DNA of 64,000 nucleotides from an uncultured Sphingomonadaceae bacterium (GCA_947501325.1 CANMVC010000002.1:1054001-1118000), one strand, 5' to 3'; numbered from the stretch's first letter, positions 1 through 9,933 are shown. The notes: a model not told the origin generated them from the letters alone. Translations and numbers: made by a program.

Positions 1-378
1 GCCGCGATCGGGTGGCTGTCACAACACGCCTTATTTGCGAAAATAATCGAAGAAATCGGCCCAGACCGGGTTAAAACGCTGGATAACGATACATTTCTGG
101 CACGATCGCCGGAAACTATTACGGCACTGTCAGAGCTCTATCAACTGGATTTAAGTGACGCGCAAATTGAAGCCGTGGTTCAAGGCCCGGCATTTACGAG
201 CCATTCAAAACTCGATCAGGCCAAGCGTGGCGAGACTTTTGATGCCAAGGCGCGCGAAGAGGAACAGCAACGGGTCGCGGAAATACATGGTGCCGAAATT
301 GACATGGTGGCAACTTGGACCAAGGCGGTGGCTGATAGCCAAGGCATCAGGCTGAATATTGGTTCAAAGTTGCTTTGA
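1..378 (+). CDS. C-terminal fragment, sulfotransferase-like protein (5' end outside window)
   Basis: The frame is open from base 1 to a TGA at 376-378, giving 125 residues of a C-terminus. The fragment begins AAIGWLSQHALFAKI and continues with an acidic, Ala-rich helical segment containing LARSPETITALSELYQL and then FTSHSK. This layout (a leucine-rich stretch, then 'L.aspe.t...L...y.l', then a conserved HSK) resembles the C-terminal part of sulfotransferase-like proteins seen in sphingomonads, but the PAPS-binding loop would lie upstream of the window. The assignment to the family is an inference from general pattern; that the reading frame is coding is well supported by its length and composition. 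Confidence 0.5.
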   Translation, partial: AAIGWLSQHALFAKIIEEIGPDRVKTLDNDTFLARSPETITALSELYQLDLSDAQIEAVVQGPAFTSHSKLDQAKRGETFDAKAREEEQQRVAEIHGAEIDMVATWTKAVADSQGIRLNIGSKLL

Positions 379-430
379 TACCTTATTCTCGATGAACACT
401 ATCATTGAAAGAAACAGGGCTCGCGAGATT

Positions 431-685
431 CTATGAATTCGCTCGATTTTTTGGAGCCGCGGCACCCACATCTATTCTACCGGCGTCTGCCGATAGAATT
501 CCACTCGTTTTCTTGAATAATCCAAGAATAGGTGCGGATCGGTATCCTAAATAATCGGGATACCTTCTAGCTGAAAACGTTTCTAACCGATTCCCCTTAG
601 AAACATTTTGAGACGTCGCCAATATCGACGGTTCTCAAAACAAAAATACGCTGAAAATAAGAACTACCGGCAAAGTATGGCGGAT
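431..685 (-). pseudogene. Decayed copy of the neighbouring small secreted protein gene
   Basis: Read on the minus strand, an open frame from about 622 to 431 has no good start (TTG only) and no ribosome binding site. Its product carries PDYLGYRSAPILGLFKK, which aligns with PDYMRCRSEPVIGSRVKK of the intact gene at 699-998; further upstream PSILATSQN aligns with ASILATPNT of that gene's signal peptide. An in-frame TGA separates the signal-peptide-like part from the rest, and both cysteines of the intact copy (CRSEP.., ICMTN) are gone. The two lie in tandem on the same strand. I read this as an old tandem duplication that has decayed. The alignment was made by eye, so the exact edges are approximate. 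Confidence 0.5.
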
Positions 686-698
686 GTTACAATTACGC

Positions 699-998
699 CT
701 AATTGCTTGTTGACCCAGACTGATGGTCTTTTACGAACTCATTGGCTCGTCTATTGCCTTCTGCATTGAACGCTTTCCATTCCCGGTTGGTCATGCAGAT
801 ACGGTTTTTCTTAACGCGAGAGCCTATAACTGGTTCGGAGCGACAGCGCATATAGTCAGGATGCTTTCTGTCAGTTATCTTTTTAGGTTTCTGAGCTGCT
901 TCAGATACATCATCAATAGTCACATCCGCGAATGCCGTATTGGGTGTCGCTAGGATGGAAGCACTGGCCAGAGCTATGGCATATTTATGTAATTTCAT
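699..998 (-). CDS. Small exported protein of unknown function
   Basis: Encodes 99 residues. The ATG at 998 is preferred over an upstream ATG at 1010 because translation from it begins directly with a typical signal peptide (MKLHKYAIALASASILATPNTAFA, likely cut after AFA). The mature part is short, polar and basic, and has two cysteines within CRSEPVIGSRVKKNRICMTN followed by REWKAF. The pattern C-R-x-x-x-x-x-G-S-R-x-x-x-x-x-x-C-x-x-x-x-x-W recurs in small secreted alphaproteobacterial proteins of no known function; a disulfide between the two Cys is plausible in the periplasm. A degraded copy lies immediately downstream. Confidence 0.7.
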   Translation of the reverse strand: MKLHKYAIALASASILATPNTAFADVTIDDVSEAAQKPKKITDRKHPDYMRCRSEPVIGSRVKKNRICMTNREWKAFNAEGNRRANEFVKDHQSGSTSN

Positions 999-1049
999 AA
1001 TAATCTCCATCGATCATTGAATTTATACGGCACTGTAAAAGTCTTTCAA

Positions 1050-1090
1050 CAAAAAAAGGGCGAGCCTTACAGCCCGCCCTCTTTTTTTCA
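1050..1090 (-). terminator. Intrinsic terminator of the TonB-dependent receptor gene
   Basis: On the minus strand AGGGCG ... CGCCCT form a stem with extra pairing inside the loop (GGC/GCT), followed by seven T residues. It begins just after the receptor's stop codon at 1107. The A-run on the other side would let it work in both directions. Confidence 0.8.
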
Positions 1091-1106
1091 CTTTAAATCC
1101 GAAGGA

Positions 1107-4100
1107 TTAGAAGCTGAATTTCACCGCAGCAGCGAAACGGCGACCCAGAGCATCGTAAGATGACGGGTAAACGTTACCACTGTTAAACGCTGTCGAACCA
1201 ACATCAGAACCAACTTCCGATGGCTTGTTATCAAACAAGTTACGGATGGTCAGCGTCAACTGCACGTTATCGCTGATTTCCCATTGACCGGTGAGATCAA
1301 AATAATGCTCTGCACCAATGTTAAGAAATTCTGGCTCAACCAAACAACCACCGGTATCTGCTCCCAATGGATCAGGGCAGCCGGCCGGATCGGCCTGAGC
1401 AGCAGCGAGTTCCGCAGCGAACTGCTCTGGCTCATATTCAACGCCATCCAAGTAACGCCACAGAAGTGACAACCGGAATTCATCGTTAAATGTAACCGAA
1501 GTACGCTGGCTAAAGCCAAACTCAGGCTGGATGGAAGGACAGTTCACACTGTAGAACCCAACACATTCACGGTTCAAGCTGCCTGGCGAAGCCTGGAACA
1601 AGTTTTTGTTCGTCCAGGTTCCGTTGAAGGACAGGTTCAGACCGATATTGTCGGTGATGTCCGTTTTGTAGTTGATCGCAAGATCAATACCGTCGGTTTC
1701 GATTGTACCCAAGTTTGTCAGGTTCAAAGGAAGGCCTGGAGTATCAGCCGCAGAACCAGACAAACTACCGTCAAGTGGGTTACGACGGATCGCAAGACAC
1801 TCAGCGCTGGTTGGCGATGCGTTGAATACGAAACAAGCGTCGCTGGCATCACCCGGTGATGGGGTGGTGATAGCGTCAGTCACTTCGATGTTCCAATAGT
1901 CAACGGTAACAGCAAGACCAGGAACAGCAGCTGGTTCAGCAAGGAAACCAACAGTCCATGTTTTTGCAGTTTCCGTACCAAGGTTCAAGTTACCACCGGT
2001 TGTGATGTTAACCTGGCCAGCAACTGGATTGTTGATGATGCCGATGCTTCCTGCTGGTGCACCCTGTGCAATACAAATTGCAGTAAGGTTAGCATTTCCG
2101 ACAGGAGCAGCGCCCGCACATGGATCTTGACCCAAGTTGCTGAGACCCGTTGTTACCGGCGTAAACAGCTCACCAATATTTGGTGCGCGTGAAGAACGCT
2201 GATAGTTACCGCGGATTTTCAGACCGATAATTGGTTCCCAAGCACCGCCTGCTTTCCAAGTAAACTCGGTACCAGCAGTCGAATAATCGGAATAACGTGC
2301 ACCAAGCTCAACGGTAAGGCTTTCAGCAAATGGCTGGCCTTCGAGCAAAGGAATAACCAGCTCGCCGAACGCATCATATACATCATAGCTGCCAGTAATG
2401 TCAGGAGCAGCACCGCCGCCGCCAACAACTGCACCAGGAGTCTGAGACGCTTCGTCACTACGACGTTGCGCGCCAAACTCACGATATTCACCACCAACTG
2501 CGAAGCTGATTGGCGTTTCGGCGATCGCAAAACCACCGAAGTCACCGCTTACAAGGGCGTTAACCTGAGCCAATGAAGTGCTTGTGATAACTTGCTGAGT
2601 CAGAGAGAACGTATAGTCAATCTGATCCTGCGTCAGGCTACCAATTGGGCCGAGAAGGTTGATTGGTACACAGCCTGCTTCAGCAGTAGCGCCAACGTTC
2701 GCATCAGCGACACAGGTATTAACATCGGTAGCAATCAAAGCATTTTGCAAACGGGCAAAACGGGCAAAACCGGACTGACGCTGAATACGCTCGCTTTCGC
2801 CATAACCACCGGAGATATCCCAAGAGATGCTGTCGGTAATGTTGCCACGTGCGCCAACAACAAAGTTGAACACGGTGCTGGTGAAGTCAGAGTTACGCGT
2901 ACCTGCTTCAACTGAACGACGACGGATGCCGAGGTCTACAGTTGCGTAGTTCGGGTTTGGCGAACCGTCAGCCAATGTTGGGCCAGTGGTATCATCCAAA
3001 AGCAACTGACATTGAGCTGCTGTACGAGCCTGAACACCAGTTGTGTTAGGATCGATATCGTCGCCAGCACAAATCGCATTACCAATAACGTCGTTCAGGT
3101 AAGGGTTACCGTAGTTCAACGAATAGGTGTTGAAGAACGAACCGCCCGGAGCGATGATCGTAGAAACAGTCTGTTTCGAGAAGGATGCCTGAGCATAGAC
3201 TTCTACAGCATCGCTAACTTCATAACGACCCTGTGAAAACAGGTTGAAACGCTCAAATGGTGTCTGGAAAATGTTGAACGGGTTAAAGTTAAACAAGTTC
3301 GAAGACGCTGGATCCAAACCGGTTCCGTCTGAGTTAATCTGCGCACTGACCGGACCACGAAGGTTGGCAGGAACAGAGTTTGAAGAACCACCAGCATTAC
3401 CGGTGAAAGAGCCGATGTTGAATTCGGAGAACGGACGATCGCCCTGGAAAACAGCATCCTGGTCCTGATAACCAACACTCAATACCACGTTACCGCGACC
3501 ATCGTCGAAGTTGGCACCAATTGTAAGGTCACCACGGAAAACGTTGCCGTCGCCCTGCTCGGTGATCTGCTCACTGAGGTTCAGTTCAACACCAGCGAAG
3601 TCACGCTTGGTGATGAAGTTAACAACGCCAGAGATCGCATCCGCACCATATGTGGTTGTAGCACCACCGGTCAGAATGTCTGTACGCTCAATAACAGCCA
3701 ATGGGATGTTGTTAAGGTCAACACGGCCAGTTGTATCAGCTGGAACATAACGACGTCCGTCGAGAAGAACCAAGTTACGCTGTGAACCCAAGTTACGCAG
3801 GTTAACGAAAGAAGAACCCCCGTTACCATTGTTAACCGCGGAACCAATGCTTGGAACCGAGCTAGGAAGTTCGCGAAGGAACTGCTCAGCAACGTTAGTC
3901 TGACGAAGTTCAAGTTCTTCAGAGGTTACAACACCAACTGGGCTTGAAAGCTCGAGGTTAGGATTAGTAATACGAGAACCGGTAACAACGATGACTTCTT
4001 CGTCAACGGCATCCGCGTCTTGTACGTCTTGGTCCTGCGCGTAGGCAGGTGCTGAAACCATCGCGAGACCGAGCACCAGTGGTGCCGTTCCGCTCATCAG

Positions 4101-4118
4101 CTTCGTAAATTTTTTCAT
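1107..4118 (-). CDS. TonB-dependent outer membrane receptor
   Basis: Encodes 1003 residues. A signal peptide of about 28 residues ends at APAYAQ. An acidic linker leads into EEVIVVTGSRI, the usual opening of plug domains in sphingomonad and Caulobacter receptors; the plug (about residues 45-175) includes NLRNLGSQRNLVLLDGRR, TYGADAISGVVNFITKRD and similar signature segments. The remaining ~800 residues have the alternating pattern of a 22-stranded barrel, and the chain ends in ...FAAAVKFSF with a terminal Phe, as expected for BAM-dependent insertion. The large size and the Asn/Gly-rich extracellular loops resemble receptors for carbohydrates or other organic substrates, but the ligand cannot be told from sequence. 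It is monocistronic, has a 5' leader of about 200 bases and is followed by a strong terminator. Confidence 0.93.
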   Translation of the reverse strand: MKKFTKLMSGTAPLVLGLAMVSAPAYAQDQDVQDADAVDEEVIVVTGSRITNPNLELSSPVGVVTSEELELRQTNVAEQFLRELPSSVPSIGSAVNNGNGGSSFVNLRNLGSQRNLVLLDGRRYVPADTTGRVDLNNIPLAVIERTDILTGGATTTYGADAISGVVNFITKRDFAGVELNLSEQITEQGDGNVFRGDLTIGANFDDGRGNVVLSVGYQDQDAVFQGDRPFSEFNIGSFTGNAGGSSNSVPANLRGPVSAQINSDGTGLDPASSNLFNFNPFNIFQTPFERFNLFSQGRYEVSDAVEVYAQASFSKQTVSTIIAPGGSFFNTYSLNYGNPYLNDVIGNAICAGDDIDPNTTGVQARTAAQCQLLLDDTTGPTLADGSPNPNYATVDLGIRRRSVEAGTRNSDFTSTVFNFVVGARGNITDSISWDISGGYGESERIQRQSGFARFARLQNALIATDVNTCVADANVGATAEAGCVPINLLGPIGSLTQDQIDYTFSLTQQVITSTSLAQVNALVSGDFGGFAIAETPISFAVGGEYREFGAQRRSDEASQTPGAVVGGGGAAPDITGSYDVYDAFGELVIPLLEGQPFAESLTVELGARYSDYSTAGTEFTWKAGGAWEPIIGLKIRGNYQRSSRAPNIGELFTPVTTGLSNLGQDPCAGAAPVGNANLTAICIAQGAPAGSIGIINNPVAGQVNITTGGNLNLGTETAKTWTVGFLAEPAAVPGLAVTVDYWNIEVTDAITTPSPGDASDACFVFNASPTSAECLAIRRNPLDGSLSGSAADTPGLPLNLTNLGTIETDGIDLAINYKTDITDNIGLNLSFNGTWTNKNLFQASPGSLNRECVGFYSVNCPSIQPEFGFSQRTSVTFNDEFRLSLLWRYLDGVEYEPEQFAAELAAAQADPAGCPDPLGADTGGCLVEPEFLNIGAEHYFDLTGQWEISDNVQLTLTIRNLFDNKPSEVGSDVGSTAFNSGNVYPSSYDALGRRFAAAVKFSF

Positions 4119-4506
4119 GTTATTCCAGTCCCTTATTCTGGAGGAGCAGGGCCCCCAATGGCCCGCTTCTGTAGTTGCCCGACCGAATCAAACACGCTGT
4201 GGACACGCGCAATATTCCATCGGAATGGCTGGCAGATGCCGTAATTGCACAATTCTGTAAAGCCGCTGTTCAGCTTTTACGGGCAGTTTTGTAGAGGATG
4301 TAACTATTTTGTCACAGTCATGGCCGACAATCGACAGATCAACGGGCAACCCAAACATACCAGTTTAATGCGCTGAATTACCGTAATTATCTCGACCATT
4401 TCGCCCAACCATTGCGTGACGCCTTTGTTATGCTAGTTATGGGTCAGCAATAAAAGCGGCACTAAAATCACATATAGTGATGCCTAAGAGATCAAGGAGC
4501 ACAGAC
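4119..4506. promoter_or_regulatory. Divergent intergenic region between the TonB receptor and the 4507 gene
   Basis: About 390 bases with no credible gene. It must hold the promoters of both divergent genes. A small palindrome ATCAC-ATATA-GTGAT (4467-4481) lies 26 bases upstream of the rightward start codon and contains a TATAGT that could act as a -10 element; I could not find a convincing -35 at the right spacing. No recognisable riboswitch was seen in the leader of the receptor gene. Confidence 0.4.
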
Positions 4507-5064
4507 ATGAATAAACGAAATCAGGGGCAATATCTGTTATTTGCTGCATTAGTATGTGCACCTGTGACAACTAGCGGTCCCGCAATGGCTGCAGAAAAAG
4601 ATGACGCTATCGCCGCACCGCCGGCCATATATACGGAACTGGTGGCCTGCAAAAATATCGCTGATGCTCAACAGCGCCTAGCTTGCTTCGATACGAAAGT
4701 AGCCGCACTTGAAACCGCGCAGGCTAGCAATCAGCTCGTCATTGCGGATCGAGAGCAGGTGCGTGAGGCACGACGCGGCCTGTTTGGCTTATCTCTACCA
4801 CGGATCAAGTTGTTCGATGGCAAGGCAGAAAAAGGCGACAATGTCGATCAGATAGAAGCTACCATCGCATCAGTTCGCCAGTTACGTAGTGGCAAGATGC
4901 TTATCAAACTTGATGACGGCGCTCTTTGGCAACAAACCGAGATCAAGAGCATGCGGACGCCAAAGGACGGTGACACAATAGTCATTAAGCGCGGCTCACT
5001 GGGAAGCTTTGTCGCTAAAGTGAACGATGGTCGCGCGTTTAAAGTGAAGCGGATCGTCAACTGA
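4507..5064 (+). CDS. Small exported protein of unknown function
   Basis: Encodes 185 residues. I chose the ATG at 4507 because AAGGAG lies 7 bases before it and because it opens a signal peptide (about 33 residues, ending AMAAEK); an in-frame start 30 bases upstream lacks both. The mature N-terminus has the sequence VACKNIADAQQRLACFDTKV. This 'C..I.d...RL.Cfd' motif, with two Cys about 13 apart, is shared by a range of periplasmic proteins of proteobacteria, where the cysteines probably form a disulfide. The C-terminal 70 residues (LDDGALWQQTE ... IKRGSLGSFVAKVNDGRAFKVKRI) look like a small beta domain. No function is known. It converges on the M23 peptidase gene with a 22-base gap. Confidence 0.8.
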   Translation: MNKRNQGQYLLFAALVCAPVTTSGPAMAAEKDDAIAAPPAIYTELVACKNIADAQQRLACFDTKVAALETAQASNQLVIADREQVREARRGLFGLSLPRIKLFDGKAEKGDNVDQIEATIASVRQLRSGKMLIKLDDGALWQQTEIKSMRTPKDGDTIVIKRGSLGSFVAKVNDGRAFKVKRIVN

Positions 5065-5086
5065 ACCGCTTCTTTTGGTGTCTGAT

Positions 5087-5968
5087 CTAATCCATCGGCC
5101 CGGTTAGCAGGATCGGATCGATGCGGGCATTATTCCATTTCATAGACCAGTGTAGATGCGGGCCAGTGGCTCGGCCAGTCGCACCGATACGGCCAATGGG
5201 TTCGCCACGTTTTACCGATTGCCCCTCTTCGACCAATATCTCAGAGGCGTGCAGAAAAGCGCTGTTGAGCCCCATGCCATGATCGAGCATCAACAAATTG
5301 CCTTCCAGCGAAAACGGCTTGTTTGCGGCAAGCGTTACCACTCCATCGGCTGGTGCAACAAAATACGTCCCTGCACCGCCCGCAATATCAACGCCGCTAT
5401 GATAACTGCCCGGCTCGCCCTTATAAACGCGTTGTGATCCAAACATGCCCGATATACGGCCTTTGGCAGGCCAAATAAAAGTCTGCCGCCAGCCCTTGCT
5501 GTCGCTCCGCACCTGACGCGCGGCATTAATCTGTTCCAGTTCCGGACGCCGTCGCGCCATAAATGCTGCACTCGGCCCGCCGCTGCGTCTGGCGACATTA
5601 ACATGCTCTATCTTCCATTTGCGCGGCGCAATATTGAAAAATTTCTTGATCGTCTCGCCATTTTCAAGCGTAGCCACCATTTGTGCGGATTGCCCGGCGT
5701 CGCGATTGAAAGCCACGATAAATTTGCCATCTTCATCGACAGGAACTGGCTGTCCCTCAAAAGAAAGGCTGCGCGTCCCTGCAGGCGCATCACCCAGCAT
5801 CACGCCACCCTGAATTTCCTGCCCGGTAAAACCAAATTTGACCGCTTGACGAAAAGCTGACTCTTCCGCTTCGGCTGTTTCGGCCAATGTTGACGACAAT
5901 GGCAGCGCCATGGCGGCAACAGCAGTCAGCGCAAAAGCCCCTAAAATGGCATTTTTCTTAAGCCCCAT
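5087..5968 (-). CDS. M23 family (LytM-type) peptidoglycan endopeptidase
   Basis: Encodes 293 residues: a signal peptide of about 30 residues, a beta-rich N-terminal region (about 35-120), a helical linker, and a C-terminal M23 domain (about 165-290). The zinc motifs of this family are visible: HSGVDIAG (H and D ligands) and GPHLHWSMKW (HxH), with a DHG/HASE stretch between. M23 enzymes cut peptide cross-links in the cell wall, or, when inactive, activate amidases; here all metal ligands look intact, so activity is likely. Its ATG overlaps the stop of the preceding DUF2093 gene by one base (TAATG), which points to translational coupling in an xseA - DUF2093 - M23 operon. Confidence 0.92.
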   Translation of the reverse strand: MGLKKNAILGAFALTAVAAMALPLSSTLAETAEAEESAFRQAVKFGFTGQEIQGGVMLGDAPAGTRSLSFEGQPVPVDEDGKFIVAFNRDAGQSAQMVATLENGETIKKFFNIAPRKWKIEHVNVARRSGGPSAAFMARRRPELEQINAARQVRSDSKGWRQTFIWPAKGRISGMFGSQRVYKGEPGSYHSGVDIAGGAGTYFVAPADGVVTLAANKPFSLEGNLLMLDHGMGLNSAFLHASEILVEEGQSVKRGEPIGRIGATGRATGPHLHWSMKWNNARIDPILLTGPMD

Positions 5969-6177
5969 TATTTTTCTTCTTCCGGCAAATGCGCCTGGGC
6001 AGAGATTTGCGCACTGGCATAAGCCTCCTGCTTCTCGACACTCCAGTAGCGCAAGTCTTCCAGCGGGATCTGCTCATTGGTAATCGCACATAAAACGTGA
6101 TCGCCCGATGACAATGGCCGGAACCCGTTTGGCATATAATAAAGCTTCGCTAGCTTGTTACGATTAGACATTAACAT
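5968..6177 (-). CDS. DUF2093 domain-containing protein
   Basis: Encodes 69 residues from the ATG at 6177; a longer frame reaches 6213 but the family normally begins MLMSN followed by AKL.Y...GF, which matches the shorter start, and AAGG lies upstream of it. The core pattern GDHVLCAITNEQIPLEDLRYWSVEKQEAYAS is diagnostic of DUF2093, a small alphaproteobacterial family without known function. It has a single Cys in a 'vlCAiT' segment that resembles a half zinc-finger. It lies between xseA and the M23 peptidase and overlaps the latter by one base. Confidence 0.85.
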   Translation of the reverse strand: MLMSNRNKLAKLYYMPNGFRPLSSGDHVLCAITNEQIPLEDLRYWSVEKQEAYASAQISAQAHLPEEEK

Positions 6178-6255
6178 AGGAAAGACCTTACTCTCAGGAT
6201 CATTTACCCGCAATTTACGGGAAAATATTTACCACTTTCATAACAAAATTTTTGC

Positions 6256-7746
6256 CTAGAACAAATCCTGTTGCCTGTCATCCGCCGGTTTTCTGACTCG
6301 GACTGGCTTTGACTTGGCCTTAGGCTTGACCGGTTTTGGCGATTGCGCTGATTTTGTAACTGGCTCGTCGGTAATCTGCGCACCGACTTCACCATCATGA
6401 AAATGCAGATTTACAGCACCGACGCTGAGCGCTTCATCCCGACTACCAACAAATCTACCATCCAATGCTGATATTCTTGCGTAACCACGCTTCAGCGGGC
6501 CATCCGGTGACACTTGTTGGGCCAGTCGCCACAAGCTGTCGAGCCGATGGGTTGCATCTTGAAGCGGTCGCTTGACCAGTGTCACTGGCAAATCCAAACG
6601 CTCCAATCGGCTTTTTGCTGTTTCCAACCGTTGTCGCAACATCGCGGGCCGCAAGGCCCCTTCCGATGCGGAATAGCGGCTGCGGGCCTTTGACACATTT
6701 TGCCCCATAGCATATTTCATGCCGTCGGACAGCTCGTCGACACGCTGCTGATGGGGGCGGAGCAAGTCAGTAAGCGCAGGCATCAGGCGGCGCTGCGCTT
6801 CCAGCCTTTCTTGCGCTGTTGCAAAGCTGCGCTGCACAGATCGCGCCATCCGCGCCTTGGTCTCGCTGAGCGATGCCAACCATTCCGCACGCACAGGCAC
6901 GGCCATCTCTGCGGCGGCCGTCGGAGTGGGCGCTCGCAAATCAGCCGCAAAGTCGCAGAGGGTCGTATCCGTTTCATGGCCCACGGCCGAAATCACCGGT
7001 ATCGAGCAATCCGCCACGGCGCGCACGACTTGTTCTTCGTTAAAACTCCACAGATCTTCGATAGAACCGCCGCCACGCGCGACGATGATCAGATCGGGTC
7101 GGGTTAGAGGACCGCTCTCCCCCATATTCGAAAAGCCGTTAATCGCCCCGGCAATCTGCTTGGCAGCGCCATCGCCCTGAACCAATACCGGCCACACCAT
7201 AACATGGCTCGGGCAACGATCCGCTAGCCGGTGCAAGATATCGCGGATCACCGATCCGGTCGGCGATGTTACGACCCCAATGGTATTCGGTAAAAAAGGA
7301 ATGGCGCGCTTTCGGTCTTGGTCAAACAAACCTTCACTTTGCAGCTTCGCCTTCAGCTTTTCAAAAAGCTGCATCAGCGCGCCTTCACCCGCCAGTTCCA
7401 TCTTATCGATCACGACCTGATATTTGGAACGTCCTGGATAAGTGGTGAGCTTGCCGGACACGACAACTTCAATCCCGTCCTCCGGTTGAAACGGCAGCCG
7501 TCCGGCATTGCCCTTCCACATCACGCCATCGAGCACCGCCTTGTCATCTTTCAGCGCCAGATAAACATGACCCGAAGCCGCCCTCTTATAACCGGAAATC
7601 TCTCCTTTGATCCGCACATAGCCAAAGATGTCCTCGACCACCCGTTTGAGCGATCCGGAAATTTCCGAAACAGATAAAGGAGCGGCATTGTCGCCCTCGC
7701 CACTCTCGGCTAGGAGTTTCGCGTCTAAAGAGAGAGAGTCGTTCAT
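6256..7746 (-). CDS. xseA: Exodeoxyribonuclease VII large subunit
   Basis: Encodes 496 residues. XseA with XseB forms the bidirectional single-strand exonuclease that makes acid-soluble oligonucleotides. The N-terminal OB-fold (about 25-125; [25 protein letters not shown]) binds ssDNA; the catalytic domain contains the conserved [35 protein letters not shown] and [28 protein letters not shown] segments, followed by the long coiled-coil region (about 285-410). The tail is basic and rich in Lys/Pro before DDRQQDLF. Its ATG shares the four bases CATG (7744-7747) with the start of purD on the other strand. xseB is not in this window. Confidence 0.96.
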   Translation of the reverse strand: MNDSLSLDAKLLAESGEGDNAAPLSVSEISGSLKRVVEDIFGYVRIKGEISGYKRAASGHVYLALKDDKAVLDGVMWKGNAGRLPFQPEDGIEVVVSGKLTTYPGRSKYQVVIDKMELAGEGALMQLFEKLKAKLQSEGLFDQDRKRAIPFLPNTIGVVTSPTGSVIRDILHRLADRCPSHVMVWPVLVQGDGAAKQIAGAINGFSNMGESGPLTRPDLIIVARGGGSIEDLWSFNEEQVVRAVADCSIPVISAVGHETDTTLCDFAADLRAPTPTAAAEMAVPVRAEWLASLSETKARMARSVQRSFATAQERLEAQRRLMPALTDLLRPHQQRVDELSDGMKYAMGQNVSKARSRYSASEGALRPAMLRQRLETAKSRLERLDLPVTLVKRPLQDATHRLDSLWRLAQQVSPDGPLKRGYARISALDGRFVGSRDEALSVGAVNLHFHDGEVGAQITDEPVTKSAQSPKPVKPKAKSKPVRVRKPADDRQQDLF

Positions 7747-9025
7747 GAATATCCTGTTGCTCGGGTCCGGTGGCCGAGAACATGCCTTGGCATGGAAGCT
7801 GGCGCAATCCCCATCACTTGAGAAATTTTATGCCAGCCCCGGCAATCCCGGTATCGCCCATCATGCAGAATGCGTGAAGCTGGATGTTCTGGATCATGCC
7901 GCAGTTATACAATTTTGTGGCCGCAACAGCATCGACCTGGTGGTGGTTGGACCGGAAGCGCCCCTGGTCGATGGTTTAGCCGAAAGCCTGCGCACCGCCG
8001 ATATCCTGGTATTTGGTCCCGATAAGCTTCCTGCACAATTGGAAGGTTCCAAAGGCTTCACCAAAGATCTCTGCGCCCGCGCCAATATTCCTACGGCGGG
8101 TTATGTCCGTACTACCAGCAAGCCGGATGCGCTGGCCGCGCTCAAGAATTTTTCCATTCCCGTTGTCATCAAGGCCGATGGCCTCGCTGCTGGCAAGGGT
8201 GTGATCATCGCCGAAACCCTTGAGCAGGCCAAAGATGCCATTGCTATGATGTTCGACGGCGGCTTTGGTGATGCCGGAGCAGAAGTGGTGATCGAGGAAT
8301 TTCTAACCGGTGAGGAAGCGAGTTTCTTTGCGATTACCGATGGCAAAAATGTCATCCCCTTTGGTACCGCGCAAGATCACAAACGCGTTGGCGAAGGCGA
8401 TGTCGGCCCCAATACTGGCGGAATGGGCGCTTATAGTCCCGCCCCCGTTTTGACAAAAGCATTGCAAAAGCAGGTTATGAGCGAAATCATTCAGCCCACG
8501 GTCGACACATTGGCCGCCGAAGGCACGCCCTATAGCGGCGTCCTTTTCGCCGGTCTGATGCTGACGGATACCGGGCCACAGCTGATTGAATATAATGCTC
8601 GTTTTGGCGACCCGGAATGCCAAGTGCTGATGATGCGGCTCAAATCTGATCTCGCGGCGCTTATGCATGCAACGGCCAAAGGCGAACTCGGCCAGATCAG
8701 CGCCCCGGAATTTGACGCCCAATCTGCCCTGACCGTGGTAATGGCCGCCAACGGCTATCCCAGCACCCCGGAAAAAGGTGGTAAGATCCAGAACCTTGCT
8801 CGAGCCGAACGCGAAGGCACGAAGATCTTCCATGCCGCAACGGCCGAAATCGAAGGAAAGCTGGTCGCCAATGGCGGCCGCGTGCTGAATGTAACCGCTC
8901 TGGGCAGCAACACCACCGAAGCGCAGGCCAAAGCATATGCCGCGGTCGACCAGATTGATTTCGAAACCGGTTTTTGCAGGCGGGATATCGGCTGGCGAGA
9001 GGTAGCGCGGGAGGAACTGGTTTAG
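7745..9025 (+). CDS. purD: Phosphoribosylamine--glycine ligase (GARS)
   Basis: Encodes 426 residues and catalyses the second step of purine synthesis, joining glycine to phosphoribosylamine with ATP. The ATG at 7745 gives the expected N-terminus [19 protein letters not shown]. Visible family motifs include [29 protein letters not shown], the ATP-grasp segment [31 protein letters not shown] and [13 protein letters not shown]. The frame is open further upstream, but that would run inside xseA and no family member is so extended. The gene's ribosome binding site and promoter must therefore lie within xseA coding sequence. At its 3' end the stop overlaps that of the convergent retropepsin gene. 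Confidence 0.97.
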   Translation: MNILLLGSGGREHALAWKLAQSPSLEKFYASPGNPGIAHHAECVKLDVLDHAAVIQFCGRNSIDLVVVGPEAPLVDGLAESLRTADILVFGPDKLPAQLEGSKGFTKDLCARANIPTAGYVRTTSKPDALAALKNFSIPVVIKADGLAAGKGVIIAETLEQAKDAIAMMFDGGFGDAGAEVVIEEFLTGEEASFFAITDGKNVIPFGTAQDHKRVGEGDVGPNTGGMGAYSPAPVLTKALQKQVMSEIIQPTVDTLAAEGTPYSGVLFAGLMLTDTGPQLIEYNARFGDPECQVLMMRLKSDLAALMHATAKGELGQISAPEFDAQSALTVVMAANGYPSTPEKGGKIQNLARAEREGTKIFHAATAEIEGKLVANGGRVLNVTALGSNTTEAQAKAYAAVDQIDFETGFCRRDIGWREVAREELV

Positions 9026-9933
9026 GGCTGCAAAGAATTTTTGGGCAGAATCCAAGAACGTGATCCGCCGTGATCATATACCACCGAAAGTGTGCGCAAT
9101 ATCGGTAAGCCAACATTGGGGTGGCCTCCTTCGATAAACCTTATTTCTGGCTGATCAAAGGTAGCGGAGCCGATGCGGAGCGAGCCTCTTAATCGGGCCA
9201 TGAGAACCGGCTGGCTTCCTGCAGCGGATACGGCAACACCGGCAGGAACAGGTGGCGCTTGCAAATCAAGCCTTTCGATATAGGCATTGGGCAAAAGCAG
9301 TGGAGCGTTGTTGCCGCTATCGAGCTTTGCTGTGATTTTGACCTTACCCAACATGATTGTAGTAGCTGGCAGTAGGCTGCCCGCTGAATCTCGATATGGA
9401 GATGCCTTCCCAGAAGGGATATTGGCTGGCGTTTTGGCTCTGATGACCAGACGACTGCTAGGGCCATCCATTTCAACCAGATGGTTCGGAAAGCTATTGG
9501 GACCAAATATTCCGACTTCATCGGTGAGATCATAAGGAAGTATCGTAGCGCGATCATCAGCAATGGCCACACCACCCAAACGGGCATTTTTGATAAAACT
9601 GTCGTAACCTGGAACCGGCTTTCCCGTGCTGCCATCAATCGCCCGTGACGGGCCAATATTCGGAAGTTTGAGCCGATCGGCCAGCTTTTTGTCGAGTAAG
9701 TTGCCATTGGTTCCGGTATCAAAAACGACAGGAACCGGATGCCCACTCCCGATCCGCAACATGACCAACGCGCGATTTTTCGACATGTATAACGATATTA
9801 TTTCCGGTTCAGATACAAGCGCTTTCACTTTGCTGGCCGTCGTTTCAGCGGAGTTTGGGGGTATTGTCTTGCTCGAGGTCTGTGCAGATACTCCATTGGC
9901 GATCAATAAAGTTGCTAAAATCAACAGACGCAT
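9022..9933 (-). CDS. Retropepsin-like aspartic protease, exported
   Basis: Encodes 303 residues from the ATG at 9933, chosen because it starts a signal peptide ([18 protein letters not shown]); upstream in-frame starts add a non-signal leader. Two aspartic-protease half-sites are visible: [12 protein letters not shown] (DTG, about residue 82) and [13 protein letters not shown] (DSG, about residue 211), so a two-lobed clan AA protein within one chain is likely. Substrates of such bacterial exported retropepsin-like proteins are mostly unknown. The stop codon (9022-9024) overlaps that of purD (9023-9025), so the two convergent transcripts must end inside each other. Confidence 0.82.
   Translation of the reverse strand: MRLLILATLLIANGVSAQTSSKTIPPNSAETTASKVKALVSEPEIISLYMSKNRALVMLRIGSGHPVPVVFDTGTNGNLLDKKLADRLKLPNIGPSRAIDGSTGKPVPGYDSFIKNARLGGVAIADDRATILPYDLTDEVGIFGPNSFPNHLVEMDGPSSRLVIRAKTPANIPSGKASPYRDSAGSLLPATTIMLGKVKITAKLDSGNNAPLLLPNAYIERLDLQAPPVPAGVAVSAAGSQPVLMARLRGSLRIGSATFDQPEIRFIEGGHPNVGLPILRTLSVVYDHGGSRSWILPKNSLQP

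Noticed and set aside
8303-9055. 250-codon minus-strand frame opposite purD
   Set aside because: Shadow of purD; no recognisable family.
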